Origin: Mycolicibacterium sphagni
Lineage (GTDB): Bacteria; Actinomycetota; Actinomycetes; Mycobacteriales; Mycobacteriaceae
NCBI RefSeq assembly: GCF_013337765.1
Contig: NZ_VBSB01000003.1
Span: 434,001-498,000, forward strand
DNA: 64,000 bases
Direction of reading: 5' to 3'
Of the stretch, positions 10,579-20,349 are shown piece after piece. Position 1 is the stretch's first letter. Every line of letters starts with the position of its first letter. Below the pieces are notes generated by a model. That model searched no databases. It saw only the letters and a program-made list of their open reading frames with translations, and was not told the origin of the DNA. Made by a program: the position numbers and the translations under genes.

Positions 10579-12672
10579 TCAGTTGTCGATTGCGCGTTCC
10601 GCGGCCGCGGCGACTGCCTCGGGGGTGAACCCGAACTCACGGAACAGGGTCTTGTCGTCGGCGGACTCGCCGTAGTGCTCGATGGAGACGATCTCGCCGG
10701 TGTCGCCGACGTACTTGTACCAACTCTGCGCGACACCAGCTTCCACCGCAACGCGGGCGGACACGTCCGGCGGCAGCACGCTGTCGCGGTACTCCTTGGG
10801 CTGTGCCTCGAACCACTCGACACAGGGCATTGAGACCACGTAGGCCCGAATATCCTTGGCCGCCAACAGCTTCTGGGCCTCGACGGCCAGCTGCAGTTCG
10901 GAGCCGGTGCCGATGATGATGACGTCGGCGTCGTCGGCCGGGGTGCCGCCACCGAGCACATAGCCGCCCTTGGCCACGCCATCGGAGCTGGTGCCCTCCA
11001 GCACCGGAATGCCCTGTCGGGTCAGGATGAAACCGACCGGGCCGCTGCCATTGCCGCGGGCGATGATGCTGCGCCAGGCGTAGGCGGTCTCGTTCGGATC
11101 TCCCGGCCGCACCACCGACAACTTGGGGATCGCCCGCAGCGCGGCCAGGTGCTCGATGGGCTGATGCGTCGGGCCGTCCTCGCCAAGACCGATCGAGTCG
11201 TGGGTCCAGATGTAGATGGTGTCGATATCCATCAAGGAGGCCAGCCGGACCGCGCCGCGCATGTAGTCGGCGAACTGCAGGAACGTGCCGCCGAAGGCGC
11301 GGGTGGGCCCGTGCAGCACGATGCCGGACAGGATCGACCCCATCGCGTGCTCGCGGATGCCGAAGTGCAGCACCCGGCCGTACCAGTCGGCCGTGTAGTC
11401 CTCCGTCGAGATCGACGGCGGGCCAAAGGATTTCACACCCTCGATCGTTGTGTTGTTGCTGCCGGCCAGATCCGCCGAGCCGCCCCACAGTTCGGGCAGC
11501 TTCGGCGCCACGTCGTTGAGCACCTTGCCGAAGGCGGCGCGGGTGGCCAGCGGTTTGGACCCCGGCTCCCAGTAGGTGAGGTCTGCGTCCCAGCCGTCGG
11601 GCAGTTCGTTGGCCAACAGCCGGTCCAGCAGGGCTTTGCGTTCCGGCTCCCGCTCGGCCCACGCGTCGAACTCGCCCTGCCACTTCTCGTGCGCCTCCCG
11701 GCCCCGGTCGACGAGCTTGCGGGTGTGGGAGATCACCTCGTCGCTCACGTCGAACGACTTCTCGGGATCGAAGCCCAGCACCTTCTTGGTGGCGGCGACC
11801 TCGTCGGCACCCAGCGCCGAGCCGTGCACGCCGCCGGTGTTCATCTTGGTGGGTGCGGGATAGCCGATGATCGTGCGCACCGCGATGAACGACGGCTTGT
11901 CCGTGACCTTCTTGGCCTCTTCGATGGCCTGCTGGATCCCGACGACGTTCTCGCCACCCTCGACGGTCTGAACGTGCCAGCCGTAGGCTTCGTAGCGCGC
12001 CCGGGTGTCCTCGGTGAACGCGATGTTGGTGTTGTGCTCGATCGAGATCTCGTTGTTGTCCCAGAACACGATCAGGTTGCCCAACTGCTGGGTCCCCGCG
12101 ATCGACGACGCCTCGGAGGTGACGCCCTCTTCCATGTCGCCGTCGGAGGCGATCACATAGATGTAGTGGTCGAATGGGCTGGTGCCGGCCGGGGCGTCCG
12201 GGTCGAACAGGCCGCGCTCGTAGCGTGCCGCCATCGCCATCCCGACCGCAGAGGCCAGGCCCTGACCCAACGGGCCGGTGGTGATCTCCACGCCCTTCGT
12301 GTGCCGGAACTCCGGGTGGCCCGGTGTCTTCGAACCCCAGGTGCGCAGCGACTCGATATCGGAGAGCTCCAGGCCGAACCCGCCGAGATACAGCTGCAGG
12401 TACAGGGTCAGGCTGCTGTGCCCGCAGGACAGGACGAACCGGTCCCGGCCCAGCCAATGGGTGTCGCTCGGGTCATGCCGCATCTCTCGCTGGAACAGCG
12501 TGTAAGCCAGGGGAGCCAGGCTCATCGCGGTACCCGGATGACCGTTGCCGACCTTCTGGACCGCATCGGCGGCCAGGACGCGCACGGTGTCGACGGCTTG
12601 AGAATCGACCTCCGTCCAGTCCTCGGGGTGGTGCGGCTGGGTCAGCGCGGCAATCTCTTCGACAGTTGTCAC
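10579..12672 (-). CDS. tkt: Transketolase
   Basis: 697 residues. A thiamine-diphosphate enzyme moving two-carbon units between sugar phosphates. The TPP fingerprint [14 protein letters not shown]...NN is complete; [21 protein letters not shown] is the N-terminal signature, and the pyrimidine domain shows [20 protein letters not shown]. The start is GTG 12672 with AGGAG 7 nt upstream. It is first gene of the operon tkt-tal-zwf-opcA-pgl-coiled coil. The 247 bp between tkt and ctaB must hold both divergent promoters. Confidence 0.97.
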   Translation of the reverse strand: MTTVEEIAALTQPHHPEDWTEVDSQAVDTVRVLAADAVQKVGNGHPGTAMSLAPLAYTLFQREMRHDPSDTHWLGRDRFVLSCGHSSLTLYLQLYLGGFGLELSDIESLRTWGSKTPGHPEFRHTKGVEITTGPLGQGLASAVGMAMAARYERGLFDPDAPAGTSPFDHYIYVIASDGDMEEGVTSEASSIAGTQQLGNLIVFWDNNEISIEHNTNIAFTEDTRARYEAYGWHVQTVEGGENVVGIQQAIEEAKKVTDKPSFIAVRTIIGYPAPTKMNTGGVHGSALGADEVAATKKVLGFDPEKSFDVSDEVISHTRKLVDRGREAHEKWQGEFDAWAEREPERKALLDRLLANELPDGWDADLTYWEPGSKPLATRAAFGKVLNDVAPKLPELWGGSADLAGSNNTTIEGVKSFGPPSISTEDYTADWYGRVLHFGIREHAMGSILSGIVLHGPTRAFGGTFLQFADYMRGAVRLASLMDIDTIYIWTHDSIGLGEDGPTHQPIEHLAALRAIPKLSVVRPGDPNETAYAWRSIIARGNGSGPVGFILTRQGIPVLEGTSSDGVAKGGYVLGGGTPADDADVIIIGTGSELQLAVEAQKLLAAKDIRAYVVSMPCVEWFEAQPKEYRDSVLPPDVSARVAVEAGVAQSWYKYVGDTGEIVSIEHYGESADDKTLFREFGFTPEAVAAAAERAIDN

Positions 12673-12919
12673 TAACTCGCTCCTGGCATCGTCAGATGGG
12701 CTGGCAAGCTGGGGTGGTCTTCTTCACCCTAATGCCGGTCGGTCCCTTGCTGCATAGTGCTGCGACCAGCGTTACCCGCCGGTGAAGCTCTACACCTGAA
12801 ACTGTGTCATCACGATGTCATCGCCGTGAATCGACCCTTCGGTTCTGATAGTGCAACGGCGGCGTCTACCATCCCCTGTAGTAGATCGTCGGCATTGCCG
12901 TGTGTCAGGAGTCGGTTGC

Positions 12920-13843
12920 GTGAGAGTTCGCGAAGTGCACCTCGTTGACGGGGCGCCGGTCCGATTCCGCGACAGGCTGCTGGGCTACCTGGCACTGACC
13001 AAGCCGCGCGTCATCGAGCTGCTGCTCGTCACCACCATTCCGGCCATGCTGCTGGCCGGCCGCGGCACCGTCGATCTCCCGCTGATTCTCAACACCCTGT
13101 TCGGCGGCCTGCTGGCCGCGGCGGGCGCCAACACGCTGAACTGCGTGGCCGACGCCGACATCGACAAGAAGATGAAGCGCACCGAGCGTCGCCCGCTGGC
13201 CAGGGCCACGGTGCCGCGCAGCCATGCGCTGGTCTTCGGACTGGCGCTGTCGGTGGCGTCGTTCTTCTGGCTGTGGTGGACGACCAACATGCTTTCGGCG
13301 CACCTGGCCGGGGCCACCATCGCCTTCTACGTGCTGGTGTACACGCTGCTGCTCAAGCGCCGCACCTCGCAGAACGTGGTGTGGGGCGGCGCCGCCGGCT
13401 GCATGCCGGTGATGATCGGCTGGTCGGCGGTGACGGACACGATCGGCTGGCAGGCGCTGGTGATGTTCGCGATCATCTTCTTCTGGACGCCGCCGCACAC
13501 CTGGGCACTGGCGATGAAGTACAAGGACGACTACGCCGCCGCGGGTGTGCCGATGCTGCCGGTGGTGGCCACCGAGCTGCAGGTCACCAAGCAGATCCTG
13601 ATCTACACGTGGCTGACCGTGCTGGCCACGCTGGCGCTGGTCCCGGCCGCCGGCTGGCTGTACGCCTCGGTTGCCGCGCTGGCCGGAGCCTGGTTCCTGG
13701 TGATGGCGCATCGCCTGCACTCCGGGGTGCGCCGCGGCAACCCGGTCAAGCCGCTGAAGCTGTTCTTGCATTCGAACAACTACCTGGCCGTGGTGTTCGT
13801 GGCGCTGGCCGTCGATTCGGTGCTGGCGCTTCCGCTGTTCTAA
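12920..13843 (+). CDS. ctaB: Protohaem IX farnesyltransferase (haem O synthase)
   Basis: 307 residues, polytopic membrane protein of the UbiA family. It farnesylates haem B to haem O on the way to haem A for the aa3 cytochrome oxidase. The first Asp-rich motif ([20 protein letters not shown]) and the second region ([19 protein letters not shown]) are both present, separated by several hydrophobic helices. I choose the GTG at 12920, with AGGAG (12907-12911) 8 nt before it; the frame is open further upstream but without a ribosome site. It is divergent from tkt and convergent with qor (10 bp). The next haem A enzyme, ctaA, lies 2 kb away. Confidence 0.95.
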   Translation: MRVREVHLVDGAPVRFRDRLLGYLALTKPRVIELLLVTTIPAMLLAGRGTVDLPLILNTLFGGLLAAAGANTLNCVADADIDKKMKRTERRPLARATVPRSHALVFGLALSVASFFWLWWTTNMLSAHLAGATIAFYVLVYTLLLKRRTSQNVVWGGAAGCMPVMIGWSAVTDTIGWQALVMFAIIFFWTPPHTWALAMKYKDDYAAAGVPMLPVVATELQVTKQILIYTWLTVLATLALVPAAGWLYASVAALAGAWFLVMAHRLHSGVRRGNPVKPLKLFLHSNNYLAVVFVALAVDSVLALPLF

Positions 13844-13853
13844 GACAGCTCTT

Positions 13854-14828
13854 CTAAGGCAGTAGCACGATCGAGCCGGTGGTTTTCCGGCCCTGCAGAT
13901 CGCGGTGCGCCTGGGCGGCCTCGGCCAGCGGGTAGTGGCCGCCGACGGTGATCGTGATCGATCCTGTCGAGATCGCGTCCAGCAATTCGCCTGCTCGCCA
14001 AGCGAATTCATCCGGTGTACGGGTGAAATGGGCGAGGTTGGGCCGGGTCAGGTACACCGATCCGGCGGCATTGAGTCGCTGCGGATCGACCGGCGGCACC
14101 GGTCCGCTGGAGGCGCCGAACAGGGCCAGCGTGCCGCGAACGGCCAGGCTCGCCAGGCTGGCGTCGAACGTGGTCTTACCGACCCCGTCGTACACCGCGG
14201 CGACCCCGTGGCCGTTGGTGAGCTCGCGGATCGTGGCGGCGAAATCGGCGGGCTCCTCGGGGTAGTCGAGCACTTCGATCGCCCCGGCCTGTCGCGACAG
14301 CTCGGCCTTCTCCGGGCCGGAGGCCGTGGTGATCACCCGCGCGCCCAGGCTGGTGGCCCACTGGGTCAGGATCAGTCCGACACCGCCCGCCCCGGCGTGC
14401 ACGAGCACGAAATCGCGAGCCTGCACCGGATACACCGACTTGATCAGGTAGTGCGCGGTCATCCCCTTGAGCAGGGCCGAGGCGACCGCGTCCGACGCGA
14501 CGTTGTCGGGCACGTACGCGACGAAATCGGCTGACGCGACACAGAAGTCGGCATACGCGCCGACGGCGGCAGCGGTCACCACCCGGTCACCGGGCTTGAT
14601 CGCCGCGACGTCGTTGCCGACGGCGGCGACCGTCCCGCACACCTCGGTGCCCAGCACGAAGGGCAGCTCCCGCGGGTAAAGGCCGGAGCGGAAATAGGTG
14701 TCGATGTAGTTGACGCCGATCGCGTCGGCCTCGATGAGCAGCTCTCCGGCGCCGGGTTCGGGTTTCGGCTTCTCGACGTAGTTCAGGACCTCGGGACCGC
14801 CCGTCTCGGCGACTTCGATTGCGTGCAT
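13854..14828 (-). CDS. qor: NADPH:quinone oxidoreductase, zinc-free MDR family
   Basis: 324 residues. Medium-chain dehydrogenase/reductase without zinc ligands, of the quinone oxidoreductase (zeta-crystallin) type. It starts MHAIEVAETGGPEVL; the conserved GVNYIDTYFRSGLYP and the NADPH-binding VHAGAGGVGLILTQWATSLG are clear. It probably reduces quinones or enones with NADPH in the cytosol. The frame continues far upstream on this strand, but that part is the shadow of the ATP-grasp gene, so the ATG at 14828 is the real start. It is divergent from the ATP-grasp gene, with the two start codons only about 20 bp apart. Confidence 0.93.
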   Translation of the reverse strand: MHAIEVAETGGPEVLNYVEKPKPEPGAGELLIEADAIGVNYIDTYFRSGLYPRELPFVLGTEVCGTVAAVGNDVAAIKPGDRVVTAAAVGAYADFCVASADFVAYVPDNVASDAVASALLKGMTAHYLIKSVYPVQARDFVLVHAGAGGVGLILTQWATSLGARVITTASGPEKAELSRQAGAIEVLDYPEEPADFAATIRELTNGHGVAAVYDGVGKTTFDASLASLAVRGTLALFGASSGPVPPVDPQRLNAAGSVYLTRPNLAHFTRTPDEFAWRAGELLDAISTGSITITVGGHYPLAEAAQAHRDLQGRKTTGSIVLLP

Positions 14829-14833
14829 GTCAC

Positions 14834-14839
14834 TATCAT
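14834..14839 (+). promoter_or_regulatory. -10 element of a likely leaderless promoter for the ATP-grasp gene
   Basis: TATCAT followed by 7 nt and then GTG at 14847. It lies inside the short gap between the divergent qor and ATP-grasp genes, so the two promoters must overlap. Confidence 0.45.
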
Positions 14840-14846
14840 CCCCGCT

Positions 14847-15797
14847 GTGACTCCACCCTCGAAGTTGGCACGTCCCGATGTCTTCCACCCGAGCATCGTG
14901 CTGGCCGGATGTCCGCAGCTGGTCTCCGGCGACGGCGACGACGACGGCCTGATCGAGGCGCTGCGCCGTCGTGGGCTGCACGCCCGCTGGCTGTCCTGGG
15001 ACGATCCGCAGACCGAGACTGCCGACCTGGTGATCCTGCGCGCGGCATGGGATTACGCCGAGCGCCGTGACGAGTTCCTTTCCTGGACCACCCGGGTGCG
15101 CAACCTGCTGAACGCGCCGCCGGTGGTGGCGTGGAACAGCGACAAGCACTATCTCCAGGACCTCGCCGAGGCGGGCGTGCCCACGCTGTCGTCGTACTTC
15201 TTCGAACCCGGCCAGAAGGTCAAGCTGCCCAAGGGCGAGATCGTGGTCAAACCCGCGATCGGGGCGGGCTCGATCGACACCGGGCGTTTCGTCGACCACG
15301 CCGCCGCCCGCGCGCACGTCGCCGCCCTGCAGGACTCCGGGCGCACCGCGTTGGTGCAGCCGTACGACGCCCGCGTCGAAGCGGGGGAGACCGCCCTGGT
15401 GTTCCTCGGCGGCCGGCAGTCGCATGCCTTCACCAAGGGCCCGATGCTGCCGCCCGAAGGCGAGGAGGCCCTGTTGGACGAGTCCGGCACCTACGTCGCC
15501 GAGAAACTGACATCGGCCGATCCCGACTTCACGACGTGGGACGTCGGCGTCGCCGCGCTGGAGGCCGCGTGCGGGCACCTGGGCATCGCCACCACCGAGC
15601 TGCTCTACGCCCGCGTGGATCTCATTGGTGGCGCTGACAATCCAGTGCTGCTGGAGCTCGAGGTGATCGAGCCGGGGCTGGGCTGGCTTCAGCTCGACGA
15701 GACCACCCGCGAGCTACAGCAGCGAACGTTCGCGCTGGAGGTCGAGTCAGCGTGCGAGCGTCTTGGGCTCGGTCCGCTGTCGCATCGACGCCCATAG
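14847..15797 (+). CDS. ATP-grasp domain protein, substrate unknown (Rv1455-like)
   Basis: 316 residues. The ATP-grasp signature is seen as KGEIVVKPAIGAGSIDTGRF (nucleotide lysine and glycine loop), then RTALVQPYDARVE, and the metal-binding end LLELEVIEPGLGW. Such proteins ligate a carboxylate to an amine or thiol using ATP; the partner here cannot be told. I start at GTG 14847 because a TATCAT -10 lies 7 nt upstream and the in-frame ATG at 14823 would overlap the qor start. Its last 51 bp overlap the end of convergent ctaA. It corresponds by position to M. tuberculosis Rv1455, which is uncharacterised. Confidence 0.8.
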   Translation: MTPPSKLARPDVFHPSIVLAGCPQLVSGDGDDDGLIEALRRRGLHARWLSWDDPQTETADLVILRAAWDYAERRDEFLSWTTRVRNLLNAPPVVAWNSDKHYLQDLAEAGVPTLSSYFFEPGQKVKLPKGEIVVKPAIGAGSIDTGRFVDHAAARAHVAALQDSGRTALVQPYDARVEAGETALVFLGGRQSHAFTKGPMLPPEGEEALLDESGTYVAEKLTSADPDFTTWDVGVAALEAACGHLGIATTELLYARVDLIGGADNPVLLELEVIEPGLGWLQLDETTRELQQRTFALEVESACERLGLGPLSHRRP

Positions 15798-16703
15798 CGC
15801 GGCGGTGGCGGCGGTCGCTGCCGCCGCTCCCGCGACGTGCAGGGCCACCAGAGCGGCGGGCACACCGGTGAAGAACTGCACCGCGCCGATCAACCCCTGG
15901 GCCAGCACCAGGGCGACCAGCACCACCAGCCGGCGCATGATCAGCCGCGGAGCGAACACCGCCTGCAGGCCGGCCGCCAGCCCGACCAGCAGCGCCAGGT
16001 AGGCGATCAGCAGCGTCGAATGCATGTGCACCAGCGTGAGGATCTCCACCTCGAGCCGCGGCACGGCACGCTGCGGGCTCTTGTCGCCGGCATGCGGTCC
16101 CGCAGCGGTCACCAGCGTGCCGGTGACCAGCGTCGCAGCCAGCGTGGCCGCACCGAGCAGAGTCAGATGCCGCAGCGGCTTGGGCACCAGAACCGTGGGC
16201 AGGCCGTCGTCGGGCTCTCCGATCTTGACGTAGAGCAGCGTGGCCAGCCACACCATCGCCATCGAGACCAGCAGATGGATCGCGACCGTCCACCAGGCCA
16301 GCCCGGTCAGCACGGTGATGCCGCCGAGCACGGCCTGCAGCACTGTCGAGGCCGGCATCAGCCAGGCGTAGACCAGCACCTCGCGGCGGCGCCGGGCGCG
16401 GGTCACGGCCAGGACGGCCAGGATCGCGGTGATGACGACCAGGAAGGTGATCATCCGGTTGCCGAACTCGACGGCCTGATGGATGCCGGGCACTTCGGCG
16501 TGCGGGACCGGAACGAAACTGCCGGGGAAGCATTGTGGCCAGGTCGGGCAGCCCAGCCCGGATGCGGTCACCCGCACGATCGCGCCGGTGACGGCGATCC
16601 CGCCCTGGGTCAGGATGACCGCGGCGGCGATGATGCGCTGAGTGCGCAGGCTCGGCAGTGGCAGCAGGTCCACCAGCCGCAGGAAAAACCGTCCGACGGG
16701 CAC
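15747..16703 (-). CDS. ctaA: Haem A synthase (COX15/CtaA)
   Basis: 318 residues with about eight hydrophobic segments. CtaA oxidises the methyl group of haem O to the formyl of haem A. The family feature ASGLGCPTWPQC near residues 48-60 supplies a conserved Cys pair on the outer face, and conserved His residues occur in later helices (for example EFGNRMITF before and VHMHSTLLIAYLAL after). It is convergent and overlapping (51 bp) with the ATP-grasp gene. With ctaB it provides haem A for cytochrome c oxidase. The ATG 16703 start gives a normal positively charged N-terminus. Confidence 0.93.
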   Translation of the reverse strand: MPVGRFFLRLVDLLPLPSLRTQRIIAAAVILTQGGIAVTGAIVRVTASGLGCPTWPQCFPGSFVPVPHAEVPGIHQAVEFGNRMITFLVVITAILAVLAVTRARRRREVLVYAWLMPASTVLQAVLGGITVLTGLAWWTVAIHLLVSMAMVWLATLLYVKIGEPDDGLPTVLVPKPLRHLTLLGAATLAATLVTGTLVTAAGPHAGDKSPQRAVPRLEVEILTLVHMHSTLLIAYLALLVGLAAGLQAVFAPRLIMRRLVVLVALVLAQGLIGAVQFFTGVPAALVALHVAGAAAATAATAALWASMRQRTEPKTLAR

Positions 16704-16768
16704 GGCCCGATCGTAGAGGACAACTAACTACGTAACGTAGTAGGGATTGGGTTGAGCGTAGGGATCGC

Positions 16769-17551
16769 TCAGGTGAATCGGAACCAGCGCAGCGCGCCCA
16801 GCGCCGAGATCGCACCCCACACCGCCAGCACCGCGACGCCGAACCAGTCCACCGACAGAGACATCGCCTGCGCCAGCGTCTCGGTGAGCGCGCCGGACGG
16901 GGTCAGCCGGGCCACCCACGCGATCCCTCGCGGGATCGCGTCGGTCTCCAGGGTCAGCGCGCCCAGCCCGGCAAAGACGAACCAGAGCAGATTGGCCACG
17001 GCCAGCACGATCTCGGCCCGCAGCGTTCCACCGAGCAGCAGGCCCATGGCCGCGAAGCCGGCGGTGCCGAGTGCTATCACGACCGCGCCCAACAAGAGGC
17101 CGGCCGGGTGCGGGCGCCAGCCAAGGGCCAGCCCGATGCCACCGAGCAGCAGCGCCTGCAGGAACACCACGGTCACCACAGCCAGCGATTTTCCGGCGAT
17201 GATGCCCCACACCGGAAGTGCGGTGGCGCCCAAGCGTTTCAGCGCCCCGTAGCGACGGTCGAAGGCCACCGCGATGGCCTGGCCGGTGAACGCGGTGGAG
17301 ATCACCGCCAACGCCATGATCGCGGGCACGAACACCGCGACCCGCTGCGCTTGCGAACCGAACGAGCCCAGCGGCAGCAGGGTGAGTCCGATCAGCAGGG
17401 TGATCGGGATGAACATCGTCAGAAGGAGCTGTTCGCCGTTGCGCAGCAACAGTTTCAGCTCGAGGCCGTACTGTGCGGCCAGCATCCGCTGCACGGTACT
17501 GGGCCGCGGATCGGGGGCGAAGGTGTCCGGCGGGAAGAGCTCCGTCGTCAT
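16769..17551 (-). CDS. ABC-2 type transporter permease
   Basis: 260 residues with six predicted membrane helices; after a soluble N-terminus (MTTELFPPDTFAPDPRP) come helices near residues 50-70, 85-110, 125-150 and three more to the end. It belongs to the ABC-2 exporter permease family and pairs with the ATPase encoded just upstream. The cargo is unknown; the locus matches Rv1457c-Rv1458c, annotated as an antibiotic-type exporter. I start at ATG 17551, which has GAGGGA about 6 nt upstream, rather than 18 codons earlier. Confidence 0.88.
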   Translation of the reverse strand: MTTELFPPDTFAPDPRPSTVQRMLAAQYGLELKLLLRNGEQLLLTMFIPITLLIGLTLLPLGSFGSQAQRVAVFVPAIMALAVISTAFTGQAIAVAFDRRYGALKRLGATALPVWGIIAGKSLAVVTVVFLQALLLGGIGLALGWRPHPAGLLLGAVVIALGTAGFAAMGLLLGGTLRAEIVLAVANLLWFVFAGLGALTLETDAIPRGIAWVARLTPSGALTETLAQAMSLSVDWFGVAVLAVWGAISALGALRWFRFT

Positions 17552-17612
17552 ACCGCTCCCTCGCAGGCTCGGTTGCGCCATGGCGGCCCTTGATTCGCTC
17601 CGCAAGCGTCGC

Positions 17613-18545
17613 TCATGGCCGCAACTCCTTGCCGGTCAGTTCCAGGAACACGTCTTCCAGGCTGCGCTGTTCCACCCGTACATCGGTGGCCAGCACATTG
17701 AGCCGCGCGCACCAGGCCGTCACGGTGGCCAGCACCTGCGGGTCGATCTGGCCTTCGACAAGGTATTCGCCGGGTGAATGTTCTTTTGCCACATAGCCTT
17801 CCGGTAGTGCGGTCCTCAACAGTGACAGGTCGAGCGCGCGGGGCGCGGAGAACCGCAGCTGGCCTTCGGCGCCGTTGTGCATCAACTCGGCGGGCGTGCC
17901 CGCAGCAACGGCCGAGCCGTGGTCGATGATGACGATCCGATCGGCCAGCTCCTCGGCTTCCTTGAGTTGGTGGGTGGTCAGCACCACCGTCACCCCGTCG
18001 CGGCGCAGCGCCTCGATGAGGTCCCAGACCACCAGCCGCGCGTGGGCGTCCATGCCCGCGGTCGGCTCGTCGAGGAACACCAGCTCGGGACGACCGACCA
18101 GCGCGCAGGCCAGCGCCAGCCGCTGTTGCTGGCCACCGGACAGCCGGCGATACGTGGTGCGAGCCGCATCCGTGAGTCCCAAGGTGTCCAGCAGCCAGGC
18201 CGGATCCAGGGGATTGGCGGCATACGAGGCGACCAGCTGGAGCATCTCGCCGGCCCGGGCGGCCGGATAGCCGCCACCGCCCTGCAACATGACGCCGATC
18301 CGGGCACGCACCCGGGCGTTATCGGCCACCGGGTCCAGGCCCAGCACCTCGATCGTGCCCTCGTCCGGCCGGACGAACCCTTCGCACATCTCGACCGTGG
18401 TTGTCTTGCCCGCCCCGTTGGGGCCCAGCAGCGCGAGCACTTCGGCGCGGTGCACCTCGAGGTCGAGGCTCGACACCGCCGTCGTCGTGCCATAGCGCTT
18501 GGACACCCCGCGCAGTCGCACGGGGATTTCGTGGCCGGAACTCAC
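17613..18545 (-). CDS. ABC exporter ATP-binding protein
   Basis: 310 residues. Walker A GPNGAGKTT is near residue 41, the Q-loop lies in VMLQGGGG, the signature is LSGGQQQRLALA, Walker B is LVFLDEPTAGMD and the H-loop is TTHQ. The C-terminal 90 residues form the extra domain of drug-export ATPases (DrrA type). It would energise the permease encoded 61 bp downstream. The start is GTG 18545 overlapping the mptB stop as GTGA, so it is co-translated with mptB, an odd pairing of glycosyltransferase and exporter that is conserved in M. tuberculosis. Confidence 0.92.
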   Translation of the reverse strand: MSSGHEIPVRLRGVSKRYGTTTAVSSLDLEVHRAEVLALLGPNGAGKTTTVEMCEGFVRPDEGTIEVLGLDPVADNARVRARIGVMLQGGGGYPAARAGEMLQLVASYAANPLDPAWLLDTLGLTDAARTTYRRLSGGQQQRLALACALVGRPELVFLDEPTAGMDAHARLVVWDLIEALRRDGVTVVLTTHQLKEAEELADRIVIIDHGSAVAAGTPAELMHNGAEGQLRFSAPRALDLSLLRTALPEGYVAKEHSPGEYLVEGQIDPQVLATVTAWCARLNVLATDVRVEQRSLEDVFLELTGKELRP

Positions 18546-20254
18546 GGGGACTCAGCGTATGCGCCAGGCGCCGGGCGTGGCGCCGGTGGCTCGGTCGGCG
18601 GGGCCGGGTCGGGTTCCTGACCGCTGAACGCCTCGCTGGTGCCGGGCACTGTGCGCCAGGGCAGATGGTTGAACGTCACCGCGATCAGCAGCAGCACGAT
18701 CACCGCGCTGGCCAGCGTGGCGTCCAGGATCTGGAACAGGGCGAAGCGGTCGCCGTTGGCGGTGGGCCCGAAGATACCGACGACGAGCGTCACCGCGATC
18801 GTCGCTATTCGGAAGCCGGGGCGGGTGGCCCAGGCGGCCAGCGGAATGATCGCCCACAGCAGGTACCACGGCTGGACCACGGGGAACAGCAGCACGGTCG
18901 CGCCCAGCGCGACGCCCAGCCCGCCGACCGGGTGCAGCCGTCCCCGGAACACCGCCAGCAGCAGCCAGGTGACCGTGATCATGATGATCAGCACGCCCAT
19001 CGCGCGGGTCAGCGACAGCACGGCGGTGGTGTGATCGCCCAGCCCGAGCAGGATCCCGACCTGACCGGTGCCCAGCGCCAGCAAGGTCGGCGGCGACATC
19101 CAGCTGCGCACCACGTTGGCGGTGCCGAGCGTGAATATCCAGCCGAACCCCAGCCCGCTGGCCCACCCGATGATCGCCATCACCACCAGCGACAGCGCTG
19201 TCATCAGGGTGGTGGCCATCACGAAGGCCGTGAAACTGGTGCCCCAGCGATGGGCCAGCGCCATGCCGACGAAGCCCAACGCCAGCAGACCCGGCAGCTT
19301 GACCTGAGAGGACAGCGTGATCAGGACGGCGCCCAGGATCAGCATCGCCAGCGGTGTCCACGCCGCCCACTGTTCTCGCCCGCGCGGCCAGTGCAGCGGT
19401 CGCGGTAGCAGCGACCCCGCGGCGTCGACCCCGCGCAGGGCGAACTCGGTGCCGGTGAGCATCAGGCCGAGCATCAGCGCCTCGTTGTGGATACCGGCCA
19501 CCAGGTGCATCAGCAGCAGCGGATTGGCCGCGCCCAGCCACAGCGCACTGACCTCGGCCACCCCGCAGCGACGGGCCAGCCGTGGCACGGCCCAGACGAT
19601 CATGCCGACCCCGAGCAGCACCACCACCCGGTGGCTGAGCACCGCGGCGACGATGTCCTCGCCGGTCAGCGCCGAGATGCCGCGCCCGACCCAGAGGAAC
19701 AGTGGCCCGTAGGGCGCGGGCGTCTCGCGCCACAGGCTGGGCACCGAGAGGGTGAACACATGGTCCAGGCCCAGGCCGGGAGCCGGGCCCACCTTGTACG
19801 GGTTGAGACCGTTGGCCGAGATCTGGCTCTGCGCCAGATAGGAGTAGACGTCCTTGCTGTACATCGGCGGCGCGATCAGCAGCGGCACGATCCACAACAG
19901 CAGCGTGTGATCAAGCTGACTTCGCGACATCCGGCGCCTGCCCAGCGCGAAACGGCCCAGCATCAGCCAGGCCAGCGCCATCATCACCGCGCCGGTGGTG
20001 GTCATCGTCAGTGAGACGGTCTGGATGCGGGACGGCAGGTTCAGCAGCCGCACCCCGAAGGTGGGGTCCTGTACGACGGGGCGGGCACCAGCGCCGAGAG
20101 CGCCTATCGCCATCAGCACTGTTCCGGTGGCGCCGAACATCCGGGTGCGGCGCATCGCGCGCAGTTCGGCCGCGTTGAGGGGCGAGCCCACCGTGCGTTC
20201 ATCGCCATGCAAGCGGGCGATAGACGAACTCAACGAGTGTTGGCGGGCTGCCAC
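18542..20254 (-). CDS. mptB: Alpha-(1->6)-mannopyranosyltransferase MptB
   Basis: 570 residues, GT-C glycosyltransferase with about 13 membrane helices. It uses polyprenyl-phosphomannose to prime the alpha-1,6-mannan core of lipomannan/lipoarabinomannan. The first extracytoplasmic loop contains MYSKDVYSYLAQSQI with the GT-C acidic residue, followed by VPSLWRETPAPYGPLFLWVGRG. Tandem GTG codons lie at 20257 and 20254; the second gives MAARQHSLS, matching the M. tuberculosis N-terminus, and sits 6 nt after a TAGAGT -10 (20266-20261, minus), so I choose it. It is divergent from sufR, first gene of mptB-ABC ATPase-permease. Confidence 0.92.
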   Translation of the reverse strand: MAARQHSLSSSIARLHGDERTVGSPLNAAELRAMRRTRMFGATGTVLMAIGALGAGARPVVQDPTFGVRLLNLPSRIQTVSLTMTTTGAVMMALAWLMLGRFALGRRRMSRSQLDHTLLLWIVPLLIAPPMYSKDVYSYLAQSQISANGLNPYKVGPAPGLGLDHVFTLSVPSLWRETPAPYGPLFLWVGRGISALTGEDIVAAVLSHRVVVLLGVGMIVWAVPRLARRCGVAEVSALWLGAANPLLLMHLVAGIHNEALMLGLMLTGTEFALRGVDAAGSLLPRPLHWPRGREQWAAWTPLAMLILGAVLITLSSQVKLPGLLALGFVGMALAHRWGTSFTAFVMATTLMTALSLVVMAIIGWASGLGFGWIFTLGTANVVRSWMSPPTLLALGTGQVGILLGLGDHTTAVLSLTRAMGVLIIMITVTWLLLAVFRGRLHPVGGLGVALGATVLLFPVVQPWYLLWAIIPLAAWATRPGFRIATIAVTLVVGIFGPTANGDRFALFQILDATLASAVIVLLLIAVTFNHLPWRTVPGTSEAFSGQEPDPAPPTEPPAPRPAPGAYAESP

Positions 20255-20332
20255 CACAGCACTCTAACTGCCGGGTGTTTTGGCCTCGTGGCTGCTAAGG
20301 GTGCCCTTGCTAGACCTGCCCAGGGAATTGCG

Positions 20333-20349
20333 TAACACTGGTGTTGTGA
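20333..20349 (+). promoter_or_regulatory. SufR operator overlapping the suf promoter and the sufR start codon
   Basis: ACACT-GGTGT-TGTGA (20335-20349) fits the ACACT-N5-TGTGA site I recall for mycobacterial SufR. It overlaps a TAACAC -10 (20333-20338), and the GTG start at 20346 lies 7 nt after that hexamer. SufR binding here would block both RNA polymerase and a leaderless start. The motif match is seen; binding is inferred. Confidence 0.6.

Noticed and set aside
11149..12675. 508-codon plus-strand frame in tkt
   Set aside because: Antisense to an intact transketolase.
14829..15578. N-terminal extension of qor on the minus strand
   Set aside because: This part is antisense to the ATP-grasp gene; the quinone oxidoreductase domain starts at 14828.
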